Origin: Collybiopsis luxurians FD-317 M1
Taxonomy: Eukaryota > Basidiomycota > Agaricomycetes > Agaricales > Omphalotaceae
Assembly: GCA_000827265.1 (NCBI GenBank)
Contig: KN834800.1
Location: forward strand, 188,261-252,260
Length of the DNA: 64,000 nucleotides
Reading direction: 5' to 3'
The notes below the pieces were generated by a model. It did not search any database. It had not been told where the DNA came from and saw only the letters and a list, made by a program, of their open reading frames with translations. Within the stretch, counting starts at the first letter, position 1. Each line of letters opens with the position of its first letter. The translations under genes and the position numbers were made by a program. Shown piece by piece: positions 22,024-33,886 of this stretch.

Positions 22024-22722
22024 TTGTAGACTGGCGCATAGTTTTCTTGGGGAACGTACGCTCGTCACCTACTTTTTATTTATCTGCGGTGCCTTGTCTG
22101 TTATTCTGTTTTCCATATTCTTTCATTTGTCTCCTGCTATCGATTTTTGCTTCATTCTCCCGCTTGCTACTATGGCCCATTCCGATTTATGTCGTATGTT
22201 ATGGTTTTTCTCTGCTTCAGCGCTCTCGAAGATCATTACTATTTTCGTTATGCAAGAGGATGTCGCCACGGGATATGTATCTATGTTTCTGACGCGGGAA
22301 GCTTGACTTCCATCACTATCATTATACGCAATCTCACCTCGGTAGCCTCTGTCTTCTATTATGTTTCGGGCACTCGTCAGTCAGTTTACATGTTCTGTGT
22401 TATCTATTTCCTGCTGCAAGTGTCCTGTTTCTCTACTATGCAAGAGGCTCCTCGCATCCGCAATTTGGGTACAAGTAGTTCAGAAGTAAGGACAATATTG
22501 TGGTGTAATGGATAGAGTAAGCGCCAAGGCGTTTAAGTATTTCCTGTGTGCACTGGCCACTGTCGGCGCTACAGGCAAACGTCTGAATTACTTTGCACAC
22601 CCATCCATGCTTATAGACTCTACAGCTTTCTCTATCCAATCTCCTTCAAGGCTTTTGGGGGTCTCCTGCTCTTGGAAAAGGAGTGGAACACCGTTTCGAA
22701 ATCGTTGGTCTCCGGAAGTTTA
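22024..22722 (+). other. Interval between kinases B and C
   Basis: The first 450 bp is duplicated 3' flank (see 8444-9105). The last 170 bp is the shared A/B/C 5' flank. I find no extra gene here. Confidence 0.5.
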
Positions 22723-24969
22723 ATGGATTTCAAGCGCGCCGTATTTGAATGGGATGCGTTCGGTATGAGCAAACCTTCTGATTCAAGCAGAAAAGCAGCT
22801 CGGAGGGAGCCTGTATACGACTGGCTTGATTCAGAAGGCGCTCAGCGGATCATAGACCGCGTGCAAGTGGTCAGTCGAATCATTACTTGCAAGTGAACGA
22901 TGACCTTTAAATTCGAATGTAGGAATTGGATTCCGAGCTCGGCAACACACTGAGACATCACAGACTGGGTCTCCTTCGTTATCTCTCGAGAAGATTTCAA
23001 CTATTACCCTTATCCCTCGTATTATCAGATGTTGAACGGGATGGCTCTAATCCGGTCGGTGGGGGTGGATTTGCAGTGAGTATCACTATTTATTATACTA
23101 CGTGCATTGTGCCGATGAACGACTGCACTTACCAGGATATATGGCGTGGACGTTTGAAGGGAAGACCTGTCTGTTTGAAGGTCCTCAGATTCGTTGTTGA
23201 ACAGGATGAAAGCACTCGTGCACGGATGCGAAAAGTAAGCGTCAAGCGATCGACCTCCGTTTCATCTCTCAGATAGATTTCTTCTAGCAATTTTGCCACG
23301 AAGCTTTGGTCTGGCGACAACTGAACCATCCCAACATTCTGCCTCTACTGGGTGTCAATACCGAGCTTTTTTTCCCTTCGTTTTGCCTCGTTTCCCCCTG
23401 GATGGAACATAGAGATATAATCACATACCTGAAGAAAAACCCCGTTTATGATCTACTTTCCGTCGTTCGTATACTTCTTGATCTCGAAATCCACATATTA
23501 CTGACTCGCGTTCGGTGCTAAGCTTACGGATGTCGTGGCTGGCATCTGTTACTTGCATTCTCGGGACCCTCCTGTGATTCATGGTGATATACGAGGAGTA
23601 AGTGCCTTTCTGCTTATCAACTTCGATGTTTTAACGAATGCCACGCCATTAGGGAAATATCCTAGTAACGGATGACTATCGTTGCTGTCTTGCCGACTTT
23701 GGCCTCACTTTGGTATCCACCCACTCACAAACCTGGTCAATGACAACATCTAGTGCTACTACCAAAGGTTCAATGCGTTGGTTGGCACCTGAGTATATCA
23801 GTCTGACCCAGTCATTTCCTAATCACACTTCAAGAGATGTGTATGCGTTTGGTTGCACAATCGTCGAGGTACTTTGGGTTCATCTTCTGGGCGTTTCTTT
23901 TCTATTTGCTGACACGCGGTCGTAGATCATCACTCAGAAGCCACCTTTCCATGAGCTCAAGAACGATGCGTCCGTCTTGCTCAGTTTAATTTCGGGAGCC
24001 AGGCCTACAAGGCCTAACAATGTCCGCTATCCCGATAAAATTTGGGATTTAGCTGTTCGTTGCTGGGCTCAGGATATGCAGAATCGACCATCGGCGGATG
24101 AGATTTACCGCATACTTTTGAATCTGAACAGCGCTCCTACACAAAGATCCCGACTTAACGACCCTCCTTCAACCAAGATGACGCTGCAGGACACGACAGC
24201 CAGCACAATATATCATCCTGATGGCTTCGATGATTCGTATGGGAACCTAGTCAGCATTTCAGGTTCAGCTAAGGATATCCCTCAGCACGCAAACGTCACG
24301 CATTCGAAATTAGTGGTATGTCTTTATCTCTTAGGATCTCTCTGCTATCTTTTTCAATTTTTTTTTGCAGACTCGTCCTCGGAGAGACTTCCTGATGAAT
24401 TTATACGCCCTCCTTGATAATCCAGAAGACGAGGATATGATACGGTGGGATTTACAGGGTGCTCATATCATTATTGAGAAGCCGGCGAAGCTTGCGTGGC
24501 ATGTTCTACCGTCAGTCTTTCACTACTCCAAGTTTACTACCTTTTTGAGGCAGTTAAGTGTGAGTCTCCGCCTGTCTCTATGTAGAATTAGCAAGGTACT
24601 GATTCTTGGATGCTGCAGATCTATGGATTTTCACGCGTGGTAGATTTGCGTAATGTCAACCCCACCATTGTCGATCCTGATGCCAGTATATGGTCTCATC
24701 CGACCCTCAAGCGAAACTCCTCCCCGGAATATCTTGCTAGCTTCAGGAGGCGTGTTTCTATGCAATTGCCAAAGCACCGAGATTATCCAGCGGTTACCAG
24801 GCTCGAGGTCGACGAATCGCCGAGTCCGTTCAGATTCTCTCCCCCCGGTCTTGAACAAGACCATTTCACAGAAGAAGTTGATCCCGACGTTGGGGGTCAT
24901 TTACCCCCGCGGTACGAGAGGTCTCGAAGCCGACCATCATCGTCGTCTTCTCAATCATCAGTCGATTAA
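22723..24969 (+). CDS. Kinase C: TKL-type kinase fused to an HSF-type DNA-binding domain only
   Basis: Nine exons: 22723-22869, 22923-23075, 23136-23234, 23288-23464, 23523-23597, 23653-23868, 23926-24315, 24371-24559 and 24619-24969, giving about 598 residues. The kinase part has all catalytic motifs (VCLK, HEAL, HGD, GNIL, DFG, LAPEY). The HSF-type domain (about 420-515) keeps L-R-Q-L-S-I-Y-G-F in the recognition helix, so unlike A and B it retains the DNA-contacting Arg of true HSFs. After the domain the frame ends in a short Arg/Ser tail (RSRSRP, SSSSSQSSVD) where A carries its linker into RA; the RA and SH3 modules are missing. This is either a natural kinase-transcription-factor fusion or a deletion derivative. 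The stop and the following AT-rich sequence look like a normal gene end. Confidence 0.83.
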
Positions 24970-25826
24970 CATGCATTTGACTCTAATTATAGTTTACACC
25001 AAAACGCTTTCCAGCGCGTATTCATGCATGTTGTTATGTTCATTATACGATGTACAATTATTTAATTGATTTAGCTGGTCTTGTACAATTTTGATTCGAG
25101 GGAGCGGCGTCAACCACGGACTCCTACTTCAGACGTAGACTAAAGATAGTCAGAGCCCACATACACACCGTTCATGGAAATTCAGAGCTGTATAGATAGT
25201 TTGGGTCTGAGGCCGACTCCAAGCGAAGCGACTCGTCCATTACTTGCAGGGCGTTTCCTTCCCTTTCTATTTCCTTTCGCACCGCGCTATATGCCTGTTT
25301 TATTGTGTTTTCTTCAAGCGGGTGTCGTCGGGACGGGATACATAGGACGGGATGACGAAGCGACACGATCACGTGTTTCTCGAGCACTTCGTGTCGCGAT
25401 TCCCCTACATACCCCAAATGTAAAATTTGGACAATTGATCATCCAGACTACCGTGAAATAGTCTGAAGAACTGCCTTGGTGTGCTGTCTGAGCCACGGAT
25501 TGTAAATGTAGTAGACGTCGCAGGAGAAATAGAGCATTTCTCCAATTTTCTTGTGTCACGAGAAGGCCAGTTAATAATAGGAATTCCACGAAAAAGCAAA
25601 CTAACTACAAGCCCTACATTTTAAGACAAAGGAAGCCCTAACACTACGAGCTAAGCAGCTTTACAGATTAACGAATGTAAAATATAAAATAAGGCAATAC
25701 TTAGAGAACAATGACCGAAGTACATTATTCTAGGAAACAAGTTGAACTAACATTTAACTGATAAAATGAGCGATATAGATTGAAAAGAGAGTTGAGTTTC
25801 TGCCACTACTGATGAAAAGTTGGCAG
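24970..25826. other. Intergenic; includes a segment repeated near 62 kb
   Basis: No gene seen. The part from about 25330 to 25740 is similar to about 61820-62200, including GACGAAGCGACACGATCACGTG and the block around CTACAAGCCCT. It is the duplicated 3' flank of the secreted-protein genes. Each copy holds a CACGTG box. Confidence 0.5.
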
Positions 25827-27182
25827 TTAAGCTGAGCCAGCTGGAGCTCCAGGCAGAGGCGATCCTCCAGTGGTGACTGTGGTAGGCGGGGTAACCGTGG
25901 GCCATGGAAGTCCACTGGCGCCGTTTTGGCCTTCCATAGCGGCCTGAGGCCAGGCAGAGTCATCAAAGCCGGGTTGTTCGAAACCGGAGGGAACAGCACC
26001 GGGGAAGGCCTTCCAATCATTGACAGTGACAGCGTAAGAAGTCGAGTTGCACTGTCCGCAATAAGTGAAATCATTGGCCGATGTAACTTGTATAGAAGCC
26101 AGCACACCAGCCGGATTGGGTACGGTATCTGTGTTCACGGCATAGACAGCGAAAACAATGTTGGGGCCTTGAACGTTCGCTACATACTTCTGCGCAGTGT
26201 GGAAATCAGTCCCGGTCCCGATAAAGGCTCCATTAATGTAGAGCGAATATTCGTTATCTGTAGTGATCATGACTGTCGCAGTGCCGGAAGTATGTCCAGC
26301 GGGAAGTGTCAAGGTGTACCGGAAAGCTCTAGCACCTGCGGGGTAATTTCCACCTGGCGCAGGCTCGTTCGTCCAGATCCACTGAGCTGTCGCGAGTGAC
26401 TGAGGATCAGATCCGGCAAGCTGGACGGTTCCCCAGGGAGCAACCCCGTTTTTACCCTCAGTTTCTGCAAGTTCCCAAGAGCTGTCATCAAAGGACAGGG
26501 ATTGGAAGTTATCAGGGACTCCACCAGTAGTCGTGCGCCAGCTACCATCGGAAACGATTGAGGAGGTCGAGCCATCTGTGTATGAGACCACTGCGTCGAC
26601 TATTACCCCGGCGGGACCACCAGCATTGGTCGCCTCGATTGCGAGCAGGATAGCACACCCGCAATTTTGCAAATTGATGCAGTAGCTACCGGCAGTGAAC
26701 CAGGCGAATTCAGAGACCACCTCATCGCCATTGACCCAAAGTGTTGCCGCGTTGTCTGATGTGAAAGCAACTGTAATGAACGCGGGAGTCTTGCCTTGGG
26801 GTGGGACGAAAATCTTGCGGAAGGCTCTTGAGCCAACAGGCGCACTGCCATCTGGTGGGTTAACGAGCTCGGTAGTCCAGATCCATTGGGAATTGCTGAA
26901 GCTGAGAGCGGGAGTGGCGCGTTCGGCGAGCTCTCCTCTGCGAGAATAGCACTGGGTAGTCTCGTTGGACCGTTTCTGGTCTGTAAAACGATATCAAAAT
27001 CCTCCAGCAAACTAGTAAGAAGAACGCGGACATACTCTCAAGGTTGGTACTGGCGGCGGTGACACAGGTAGTGACCGCAAGAAGGGCCGAGACAACTGAA
27101 AGGTAAGTGGAAGTCAGATCAAGAAGGACGAAAGGAGATGACGAGCGAGCATACAAGTCAGTGCTTGTTTGAGCTTGAGCAT
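25827..27182 (-). CDS. Secreted two-domain jelly-roll (galactose-binding-like) protein
   Basis: Three exons on the minus strand: 27182-27155, 27095-27036 and 26980-25827, giving about 413 residues. The spliced start (MLKLKQALT, then FVSALLAVTTCVTAAS) is a clear signal peptide, followed by a Lys-Arg pair that could be a Kex2 site. Two similar domains follow, each opening with QWIWT and closing with FDDSxW: about 60-200 (LWVNGDEVV, YCINLQNCGCAILL, YTDGSTSS) and about 205-345 (YSLYINGAFIGTGTDF, GPNIVFAVYAVN, SGFEQPGFDDSAWP). The tail is Thr/Pro/Gly-rich. This is the fold of accessory sugar-binding domains of rhamnosidase or GH2-type enzymes, but no catalytic domain is present. It is likely an extracellular or wall lectin-like protein, and its role is unknown. 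Confidence 0.78.
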
Positions 27183-29132
27183 GTTCGTGCTTTGGAAGTA
27201 GAACTTGGGGAGAAATATTCTTTTCGACTTGGCTTTTATGTGTCGAAAGACGTACTCAAGCTCAATCGATTCTGGAAACCGCCGATGTACTCTCAGTAAA
27301 GCAGAGGCAGAATGAATGAGCGCAACCACCGTAACGTTTTTTCATGCATGCTGTCGATAGCGTTTCTTTTCTTATTTCCAGATGCGGAAGAATCCAGTAA
27401 GTGCAGAACGTAAGATATCCTGAAAATGGTCCGCACACAGACTCTGGAGTCGGACCCAAACCAGATCCGGCCATGCAAAGCCAAACTCGAAGATCGATAG
27501 ATCATATCGGTTCAATTAAACGATAAGCGGAAGGCTATTAGTCAAGACGACATCAATTCAGTGAGCTTTCAGAACCAGTTCATTCGGAGTTGAAGAGCGA
27601 ATTTACTTATTAACTTCTAGGCTGAACTTGGTTAAAACGCCAAGTCCAAGGGTGGCCTATTACACCTTTGGGGAGACCATTGATTCAATGTTCAGCACGC
27701 ACTGAGCAACAAAAACTTTCGGAAGAGGAAGAGGAAGTGGATTGATTGGCGCCTCCGGGCTTAGCTTCTTCCTTATTCAGTCGAGCGAGGCGCTTCGACA
27801 CAAAATCTGCCAGAAAACCTCGTGTCGCCCTGCTCTTGGAATGGAATCCTCACTGTCAAATGGAGCTTGATTTGACTTCTTTACGCAGAACAAAAAAAAA
27901 ACCACTTGCTAAGTCCTGCTTTAGCCGCCCAACCGGACAAAGTAAAACACACTCTTGCATAGCTCGAACACTTCAGATCAGATGCTCCACACACTTGACG
28001 TGAAAAGAGGGTCGAACTCAATAATATTGTGCATCTTTCGTGCATGCTGTCGACAAAAGTTCTGAGTGGTGAGGTGGGTTGGGACATTGGCGAATTCAAG
28101 AAATTGCTGCAATATATTCAATACAAAAGAACGAAAAAACAAACAGAGTTCCGTTGCATAGAGAAAGCGGGAACCGGCGGACGACGACAGGGTATATGGA
28201 TACTTGCAAGTATCTTGGATGGGTGATAGTATGTAGAGGAATTGATCCGTCCTTACCTGCGCCTCGGCTTCTAACTCTCTTTGCTTTGAGCTACTTATTT
28301 GTCGAATATGGCATCTACTGAGCTTTGAATATTGAGACAGTATGAACAGCCTTCATGCAAAAGTTCTGCACAAATGCATGACCGATCTCGAAAGTCCTAA
28401 ACTCCGTTTCCCTGTACGATATACACGTACAGGATCGGGTCCGTCTAACCAGACTCAGTCAATTCGGTTCTCGAAAGTGTTAGTGGCACACCTAAAATCT
28501 GCTAGCTTGGACTACGAGATACTTCAGAGCTGTATACTAGGTAGAATACGCCAGCTCTTGATCACTGACCAAGCTGAGCAATCTTTGATGGCTGCTGCGA
28601 CGTGAACAGGTTAGTACGGGAAATCCGACAGCTACACCTAGGAAAAGCCTACAAATGAGTTCAGCGATATCTGCTCATTTTGGCAATCATTTTAAACATC
28701 GAAGATTGACGGAATGTACTAATGATTTTTCCAGCTTGACTCTGTAACTTTTCGAGCGCTCAAGTGTAAGTTTGTAATATTTCAACTTTTCTTTGGACCG
28801 TGCATGCTGTCGATTGAAATCAAGGATAAGATGGATTCTGGTGCATCAGAAATAAAAAATGACTGTAAGAGCGGTAATGAATTTGAGCAGATTCAATGCG
28901 CAATGACACGATCGTACTGGGCATGTGACACTGAGCGCTTGTTATTCATCTTTGGTTCTGCTCTCGAGACTCGAACCTCGAAAGCCCTCGAGAACTAGAT
29001 TACCAGATCCTACTTCGGGTGCACCGCAGCAATTATTTCGATCCTTGATTCTCGAGCAAGAGTCGAGTATCAACATTGGCCGGCTTGGATGAGTGTGTAA
29101 CTCAATTCTAGATCTGCTCTTTATTTCTGCCC
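27183..29132. other. Promoter of the secreted gene, then no recognisable gene
   Basis: The stretch from 27183 to about 27480 matches the upstream region of the copy at 62334-63694 (63695-63980), with shared GAACTTGGGGAGAAAT and TTGGCTTTTATG, so promoters were duplicated with the genes. A CATGCTGTCGA block recurs near 27350, 28045 and 28803. I see no supportable coding sequence in the remainder. Confidence 0.4.
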
Positions 29133-29640
29133 ATGCGAAAGATCCCCGACGAAATCTTGCCAACCCTCTTCAACGATTGCTGAGATATGAACCATTTTGT
29201 AGTTCCCAAATCTTCCGCAAGCAGCCTCACATCGGCAGTCTCTGCTCATGTTCGCGAAGAGACACTTTCATTTGCCTTACCTCTGGTCCCAGCTATCGTT
29301 GTGATGGGACGCGTTAGAAGAGATCTGTATTACGACCATTCGGAGCATAAGAAGTTTTTTATCTTTCCTCCAAGCATCCATTGGCTCTCAACCTTGTGTT
29401 GACGACCTCTCTATCTAATCATTCATGCTATCGAGAGCCTAGCGCCCTCCGTGTCCACCATCTCTCTACTACCTCATTTTCATCGACCTGGCATTGTATA
29501 TGAATGCATTCTGATTATAGAGCAACTAAGCGAGGGCCCTCCTATCTCCCAAATGAACCTACTTTGTTCACACGCCGACTGTCGTCCCGAGGCTACCTTC
29601 TCTGACGCTGTGGATCACTGTAACCACCTGTGAGCCTCTA
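29133..29640 (+). pseudogene. Possible F-box protein relic
   Basis: The sequence reads MRKIPDEILPTLFNDC, then a TGA, then DMNHFVVPKSSASSL in the same frame. The first part resembles the start of fungal F-box domains (I/LPDEIL-x-x-I/LF). The remainder is frameshifted and has no clear repeats. This is a weak assignment from a short motif. Confidence 0.3.
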
Positions 29641-29751
29641 GGAACCTCGTTGTCCTATGGTACGTCAGTAATTGAGATATCTAGCAGACTCAGTGGCGTA
29701 CCTCGTCAAACGATTCTGCGAGGAGCGTCAAAAGGTCAAAGCTGGACAAAT

Positions 29752-29770
29752 TATCTTGAATCAAACCATG
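29752..29770 (-). pseudogene. POP5 exon 1 relic upstream of kinase D
   Basis: On the minus strand the sequence is ATGGTTTGATTCAAG, one base different from POP5 exon 1 (43580-43594), where it is followed by a splice donor. The donor is lost here and the remaining exons are not adjacent. It marks the edge of a duplicated POP5 segment. Confidence 0.5.
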
Positions 29771-29828
29771 AAAGGCAGTGGCCAGCAGGCAAGCCCTAGT
29801 ACACGAGGATCGTGATCTTCTCACTAGA

Positions 29829-29860
29829 GGCTCGTGTATCACGGCCTCTATACAGTGTCC
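29829..29860 (+). promoter_or_regulatory. Promoter block shared by kinase D, kinase F and the gene at 43746
   Basis: The block CTCGTGTA...GGC(C)TC(C)TATACAATGTCCT appears here, at 39731-39762 upstream of kinase F, and at about 43678-43710 between POP5 and the gene at 43746. It lies about 60-130 bp before each start codon. It indicates a common promoter origin; the factor that binds it is unknown. Confidence 0.55.
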
Positions 29861-29975
29861 TCGAATTCAGGAAGATCGCTGCAACGCGTATTATTATCTG
29901 GTCACGGTGATGGCCGCTAACATGGAGCAACAGCATGTTAATCTTACGGTTTTCCTGTTTTCTACTAGTACTCCC

Positions 29976-32256
29976 ATGGAACTGGAAGTGGGGACCACTA
30001 GCTCTACCACGGGAATGTTACCAGTACCTGAAAAGAGCCTAGATTCTGAGCCCGCCTATAGTACCATTCTATCTAAATGGTATGCGTCTACTACCGGGAA
30101 TAGCAGAGCTCTTGATGATTTGGTTACTTCGGAGGCGGCGCAACGTGTGATAGACCGTCTGCAGCTGGTAAGTCAGACCACTGTGACTGAGAACGCAGGC
30201 TTCGGCACTAAGGTATTGGAACACTTCATTTACAATTCGTATCTGGACTAGGAATTGGATTCTGAATCAGATAGTCTAAAATATCAACAACTCCTTGGCC
30301 TCCTTCATCACCTCTCAGATAGATTCCAGATTTTACCCTCACCTCTAACCATCCAGGTCAGACGAGAAGGGTCGAACCCGGTTACAGGAGGTGGATATGC
30401 GGTGGGTCAAGCTGATTTGACAGCGTAAAATTGTGATGATGAACAACCATCACTAGGATATATGGCGCGGACTTTGGAATGAACGGCCTGTCTGCTTAAA
30501 AGTCCTTAGATTCTTTATTGAGCAGGATGAAAGAGCTCGTGCACAGATGCGAAAAGTAGGTATCTAAATGTCTTCCGTTTTATCCCTCGAATGAATCTCT
30601 GCTATAGCAATTTTGTCGTGAAGCTTTGGTCTGGCGACAACTGAAGCATCCCAACATTCTGTCTTTACTGGGTATCAATACAGAGCTGTTCTCCCCTTCG
30701 CTTTGCCTCGTCTCCCCTTGGATGAAAAATAGGGATGTTATCACCTACTTGAAGCAAAATCAGAATCATAATCTACTTTCAGTCGTTCGTATACATCTTG
30801 TTCTTGAGCTTATGCATATGACTAACTTGTGTCCGATGCTGACGCAAAGCTTCAGGATGTTGCAGCCGGTATATGTTACTTGCATTCAAGCGAACCTTCT
30901 GTGGTCCATCGCGATATACGAGGGGTGAGTGCTTTTTAGTTCTAAAATTTTCATGCCTTAAACAATGTCACCTTACCAGGGAAACATTCTAGTGACAGAT
31001 GAAAAACGTTGCTGCCTAGCTGATTTTGGCCTCTCTGTAGTTTCCACTCTTTCACAAACTTGGTCGATAACATCCAGTACTAGTATCAAAGGTACGATGC
31101 GTTGGTTGGCACCTGAGTATATTGATTCTACCGGGCCTGTCCCAAATCACACGTCGAGAGATGTGTATGCTTTTGGTTGCACGATAATTGAGGTTCTGAG
31201 GTCATCTTCAGGACGCTTTCTTTCCGTTGGCTGACTTACAATTGCAGATCATCACTCAGAAGCCGCCCTTTAGTGAGCACACGAACGAGGTAGCTGTTTT
31301 GAGGGACTTGTTGTCAGGAGCAAGACCTACAAGGCCTGAGAATGTTTGGTGTCCAGATGAAATTTGGGATTTAGCGACTCGTTGCTGGGCTCAGAATATA
31401 CGGGATCGCCCTCCGGCGAATGAAATCAACAATACTCTGGCAGGCCTAGGTGTAGCAGTTTTCACCGAAAAATCCAGAATCATGGATATTGTGCCGGCAC
31501 AAGGTGGAGAAAACAGAGGACATGGTGTAGAAACCGATGACGAACATGGTGGAGAAAATGAAGAACGTGGTGTAGAAACTGGCGAAGAACAAGGTGTAGA
31601 AACCGATGGAGAACATGCCGGAGAAAACGAAGAACACGGTGGAGAAGCCAAAGGATATGATAGAGAAAGCGATGAACGTGGTGGAGATACCAATGAACTT
31701 GGTGTAGAGACCAACGACGAACATGGTGTTGAAACTGATGAGGAACATGGTGTAGAAACCGATGGAGAACATGCCGGAGAAAACGAAGAACACGGTGGAG
31801 AAAACGAAGAACATGGTGGAGAAACCAACGAAGAAATTGGTGGGGAAACCAACAAAGAGCATGATGGAGAAACCGAAAAAGAATATAGCGGAGGAACCGA
31901 AGAAGAAAGTGAGTCGCCCTTTTTAGGGTTTCTGAAGATCTGCAATCAATTGAAATCTCCCTCCAGCAATATTTCGTGCAGTCCGGCAATTTGTTAATGA
32001 ACATAGAGCTCTCTTAATCACCGGAGCGGTTATTACAGTGACAGTCGTAGGAGTAGGAGGCGCGCTGGTAGTGCTGGATGTGTCCGCTATGACAGCGCTG
32101 TCGGTCATCAGGGCGGCGTTTGCGGCCGGTACGACAGTGCTGCCGGTAATCAGGACGGCACTTGCGGCTGGCAAGACGGCGCTGCCGTTCATTAGGGCCG
32201 CTCTTGCGGCTGGTATGACAGCGAAAGCGCCTGGAGTCATTACCATACAGGTGTGA
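29976..32256 (+). CDS. Kinase D: TKL-type kinase with Glu/Gly/His repeat spacer and hydrophobic tail
   Basis: Eight exons: 29976-30167, 30252-30401, 30457-30555, 30608-30784, 30850-30924, 30980-31192, 31248-31908 and 31967-32256, giving about 618 residues. The start is the ATG giving MELEVGTT, matching M-x-LETT at the starts of E and F; in-frame ATGs at 29910 and 29922 are alternatives. The glycine loop reads TGGGYADIWRG, Lys is in VCLK, and DFG and LAPEY are present. The catalytic loop is HRD (Asp about 228), whereas the other five copies have HGD. Residues about 387-522 are a degenerate repeat of units such as GEHAGENEEHGGE and VETDEEHG. A phase-1 intron leads to a tail (523-618) with one strongly hydrophobic segment (LLITGAVITVTVVGVGGALVVL) and a 14-residue repeat present three times. 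A membrane-associated kinase is likely. Confidence 0.8.
31494..31905 (+). repeat. Coding minisatellite in kinase D (Glu/His/Gly repeat)
   Basis: Imperfect units of about 15-18 bp, many reading GGAGAAAC and GAACATGGTG, are repeated more than twenty times in frame and encode EHGGE/VETDEEHG-like units. Kinase F has only about three such units at the same place (41730-41795), so the array expanded in D. Open frames on the opposite strand here are by-products of the repeat. Confidence 0.85.
32087..32218 (+). repeat. 42-bp repeat (three copies) in the hydrophobic tail of kinase D
   Basis: Three in-frame copies encode VIRAAFAAGTTVLP, VIRTALAAGKTALP and FIRAALAAGMTAKA. Each is a short Ala-rich hydrophobic helix ending in Gly-Thr/Lys/Met. 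The repeat occurs in D only; the tails of F do not have it. Confidence 0.8.
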
Positions 32257-32659
32257 AGGACTCCAGCGAAAGCGCAGGCGCTGGTGGCCGGCTGGCCGGC
32301 AGGACAAGGCAGGTGGCTAGAGCCATTAAATATTCTCATGAGGGTGGTAGAGTGGGGAGGAGCATACGAATTTAGGAAGGCCATTTTCGAATCGGTATAT
32401 ATGTTCGGCAGCACTGTTTTCGGTTGTCCCCGTATCATAATGTGCATTGTTCCGGATCACCGAAAAGGTTTACGCTGAAGCGAGATATGTCGGTCTTCAT
32501 TCCCAAGAGCTGCATTCACTATCGACAACAATTACAGGAAATGCACAGCTAAAGGCATACCGGCAGCTTCGGTCAATGATGCTGCCGCAGGTGAACCGGC
32601 CACTGTAACAAGATAAGTCTATATAGCCGTTCAAATAGGTGGTACGGACCACTAAACTT

Positions 32660-32749
32660 GATAGAAACTGGAACTGTAATCTTAAATTCGTCTGAAGAAG
32701 AGGCGGAGGAGATTTGGACGGATTTAAGATTACAGCTCCAGTTTCTATC
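32660..32749. repeat. Long inverted repeat (hairpin) downstream of kinase D
   Basis: The 28 bp at 32660-32687 (starts GATAGAAACTGGA) is the reverse complement of 32722-32749 with one mismatch, separated by 34 bp. The pairing extends weakly into the loop. The matching flank of kinase F (about 42590-42640) lacks the right arm. It may be a fold-back element remnant or a transcript hairpin. Confidence 0.75.
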
Positions 32750-33079
32750 GAGACTGAGAACCTAGTTACACGACTTCGGGAAATGCCATACCATTATCGT
32801 TGAGTATAGATGGGCACTACCTTGAGCTTGGAATCAACTGGAGGAGAATGACTGTCCGGATTTGGGAGTGCTTTACACTTGTCTTCAGGAGCTTGCGGTC
32901 ACTATCGATCCGTATCCCTGCGCAGGCATCTTTCCATTGACGACCATCCAACCTTCTACGAACCGCTGGAGCTCATTGAGGAATGTGTGTGTGATGATTT
33001 CGTAGATCAATTCAAGTATGGATGTGATAGACTATTTTGTATGAGAGTAGAACTACATTTAGGTTTTTCGAAATAATTG

Positions 33080-33707
33080 TCAATCCTGCAGCGCCTCGAT
33101 TTCCTGGTTGCTCGATTCGAGGTAGGCATCGTAGGAGTCGCGGTAGGCAACCAAAAGAAGCAAAGCGACGAAGGATGACGGATTGAAGTCCAAGCACGCA
33201 GTCTCACCGGGAGCTTTGGCCTAACCTCGATATCTAGCTGTCACTTCTCGATTGTGAGCTACAGCAGCTAGCTAGGCGTGTTTGATCGTTCTGAGAGTAC
33301 AAAAGCATCAGCGCAGATGGATACGAACACGAAGACACAACAAAGATAAGACTAGCCGGATACATGTATAACATGCGGTATACACTTCACACCCTTGATA
33401 TTTTCGAGCAGCGTCACGTCTTCCTACTCAATCTTGTTGCAATCTTGTGGTGATTTTGACCGGCTCGGATGCCAATACATATGTTCATTACGGGAGAATA
33501 ATATTTGACTGTTAAGGATAATCAAAGATAATCCAACTACTCCCCAGCCTGCATCACTGTAGTGGTTCAGGGTAGTTTGAGAGCAGAGCAGATTTGTTTT
33601 CCATCGAAATTAGTTTCAGGACTTGAGTTTGACGGAGTCAGGGATTGAAAGAATGGAGGGATTGAAAGACTGGAGGCGTCGGATGACTCTACCAAAAGCC
33701 CACGATT
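33080..33707 (-). pseudogene. POP5 pseudogene 1
   Basis: Homologous to the intact POP5 at 42957-43594. The last exon is intact (VAYRDSYDAYLE, NQEIEALQD, stop at 33080). The central exon is full of small deletions and duplications (for example in the SLSI-P-PVKS region and around the CGDVGWG-like stretch), and exon 1 is missing. It lies between kinases D and E. Confidence 0.75.
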
Positions 33708-33886
33708 CTGAGCGCGTTGATGGGTTATTTTCTCGGGGGCTTTGCGTGTAAACTAGAAATTCGAATCACGGTTCAAGTATTCACACGCACTTTGATAATG
33801 TCTTAATAAGCAATACTAAGCACTCGTCCAAGTCCGATCGGCATCCTCGATAAGGTCTTTGGCCACGGCTGTGGACCCTTCATACT

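Noticed and set aside
31494..31905. Possible CRISPR-like array
   Set aside because: The units are degenerate, contiguous, in frame and coding, with no spacers, in a eukaryotic gene.
31391..32004. Long minus-strand open frames opposite the kinase D spacer
   Set aside because: They are by-products of the in-frame coding minisatellite on the plus strand, with Ser/Pro/Phe/His-only composition and no splice or family support.
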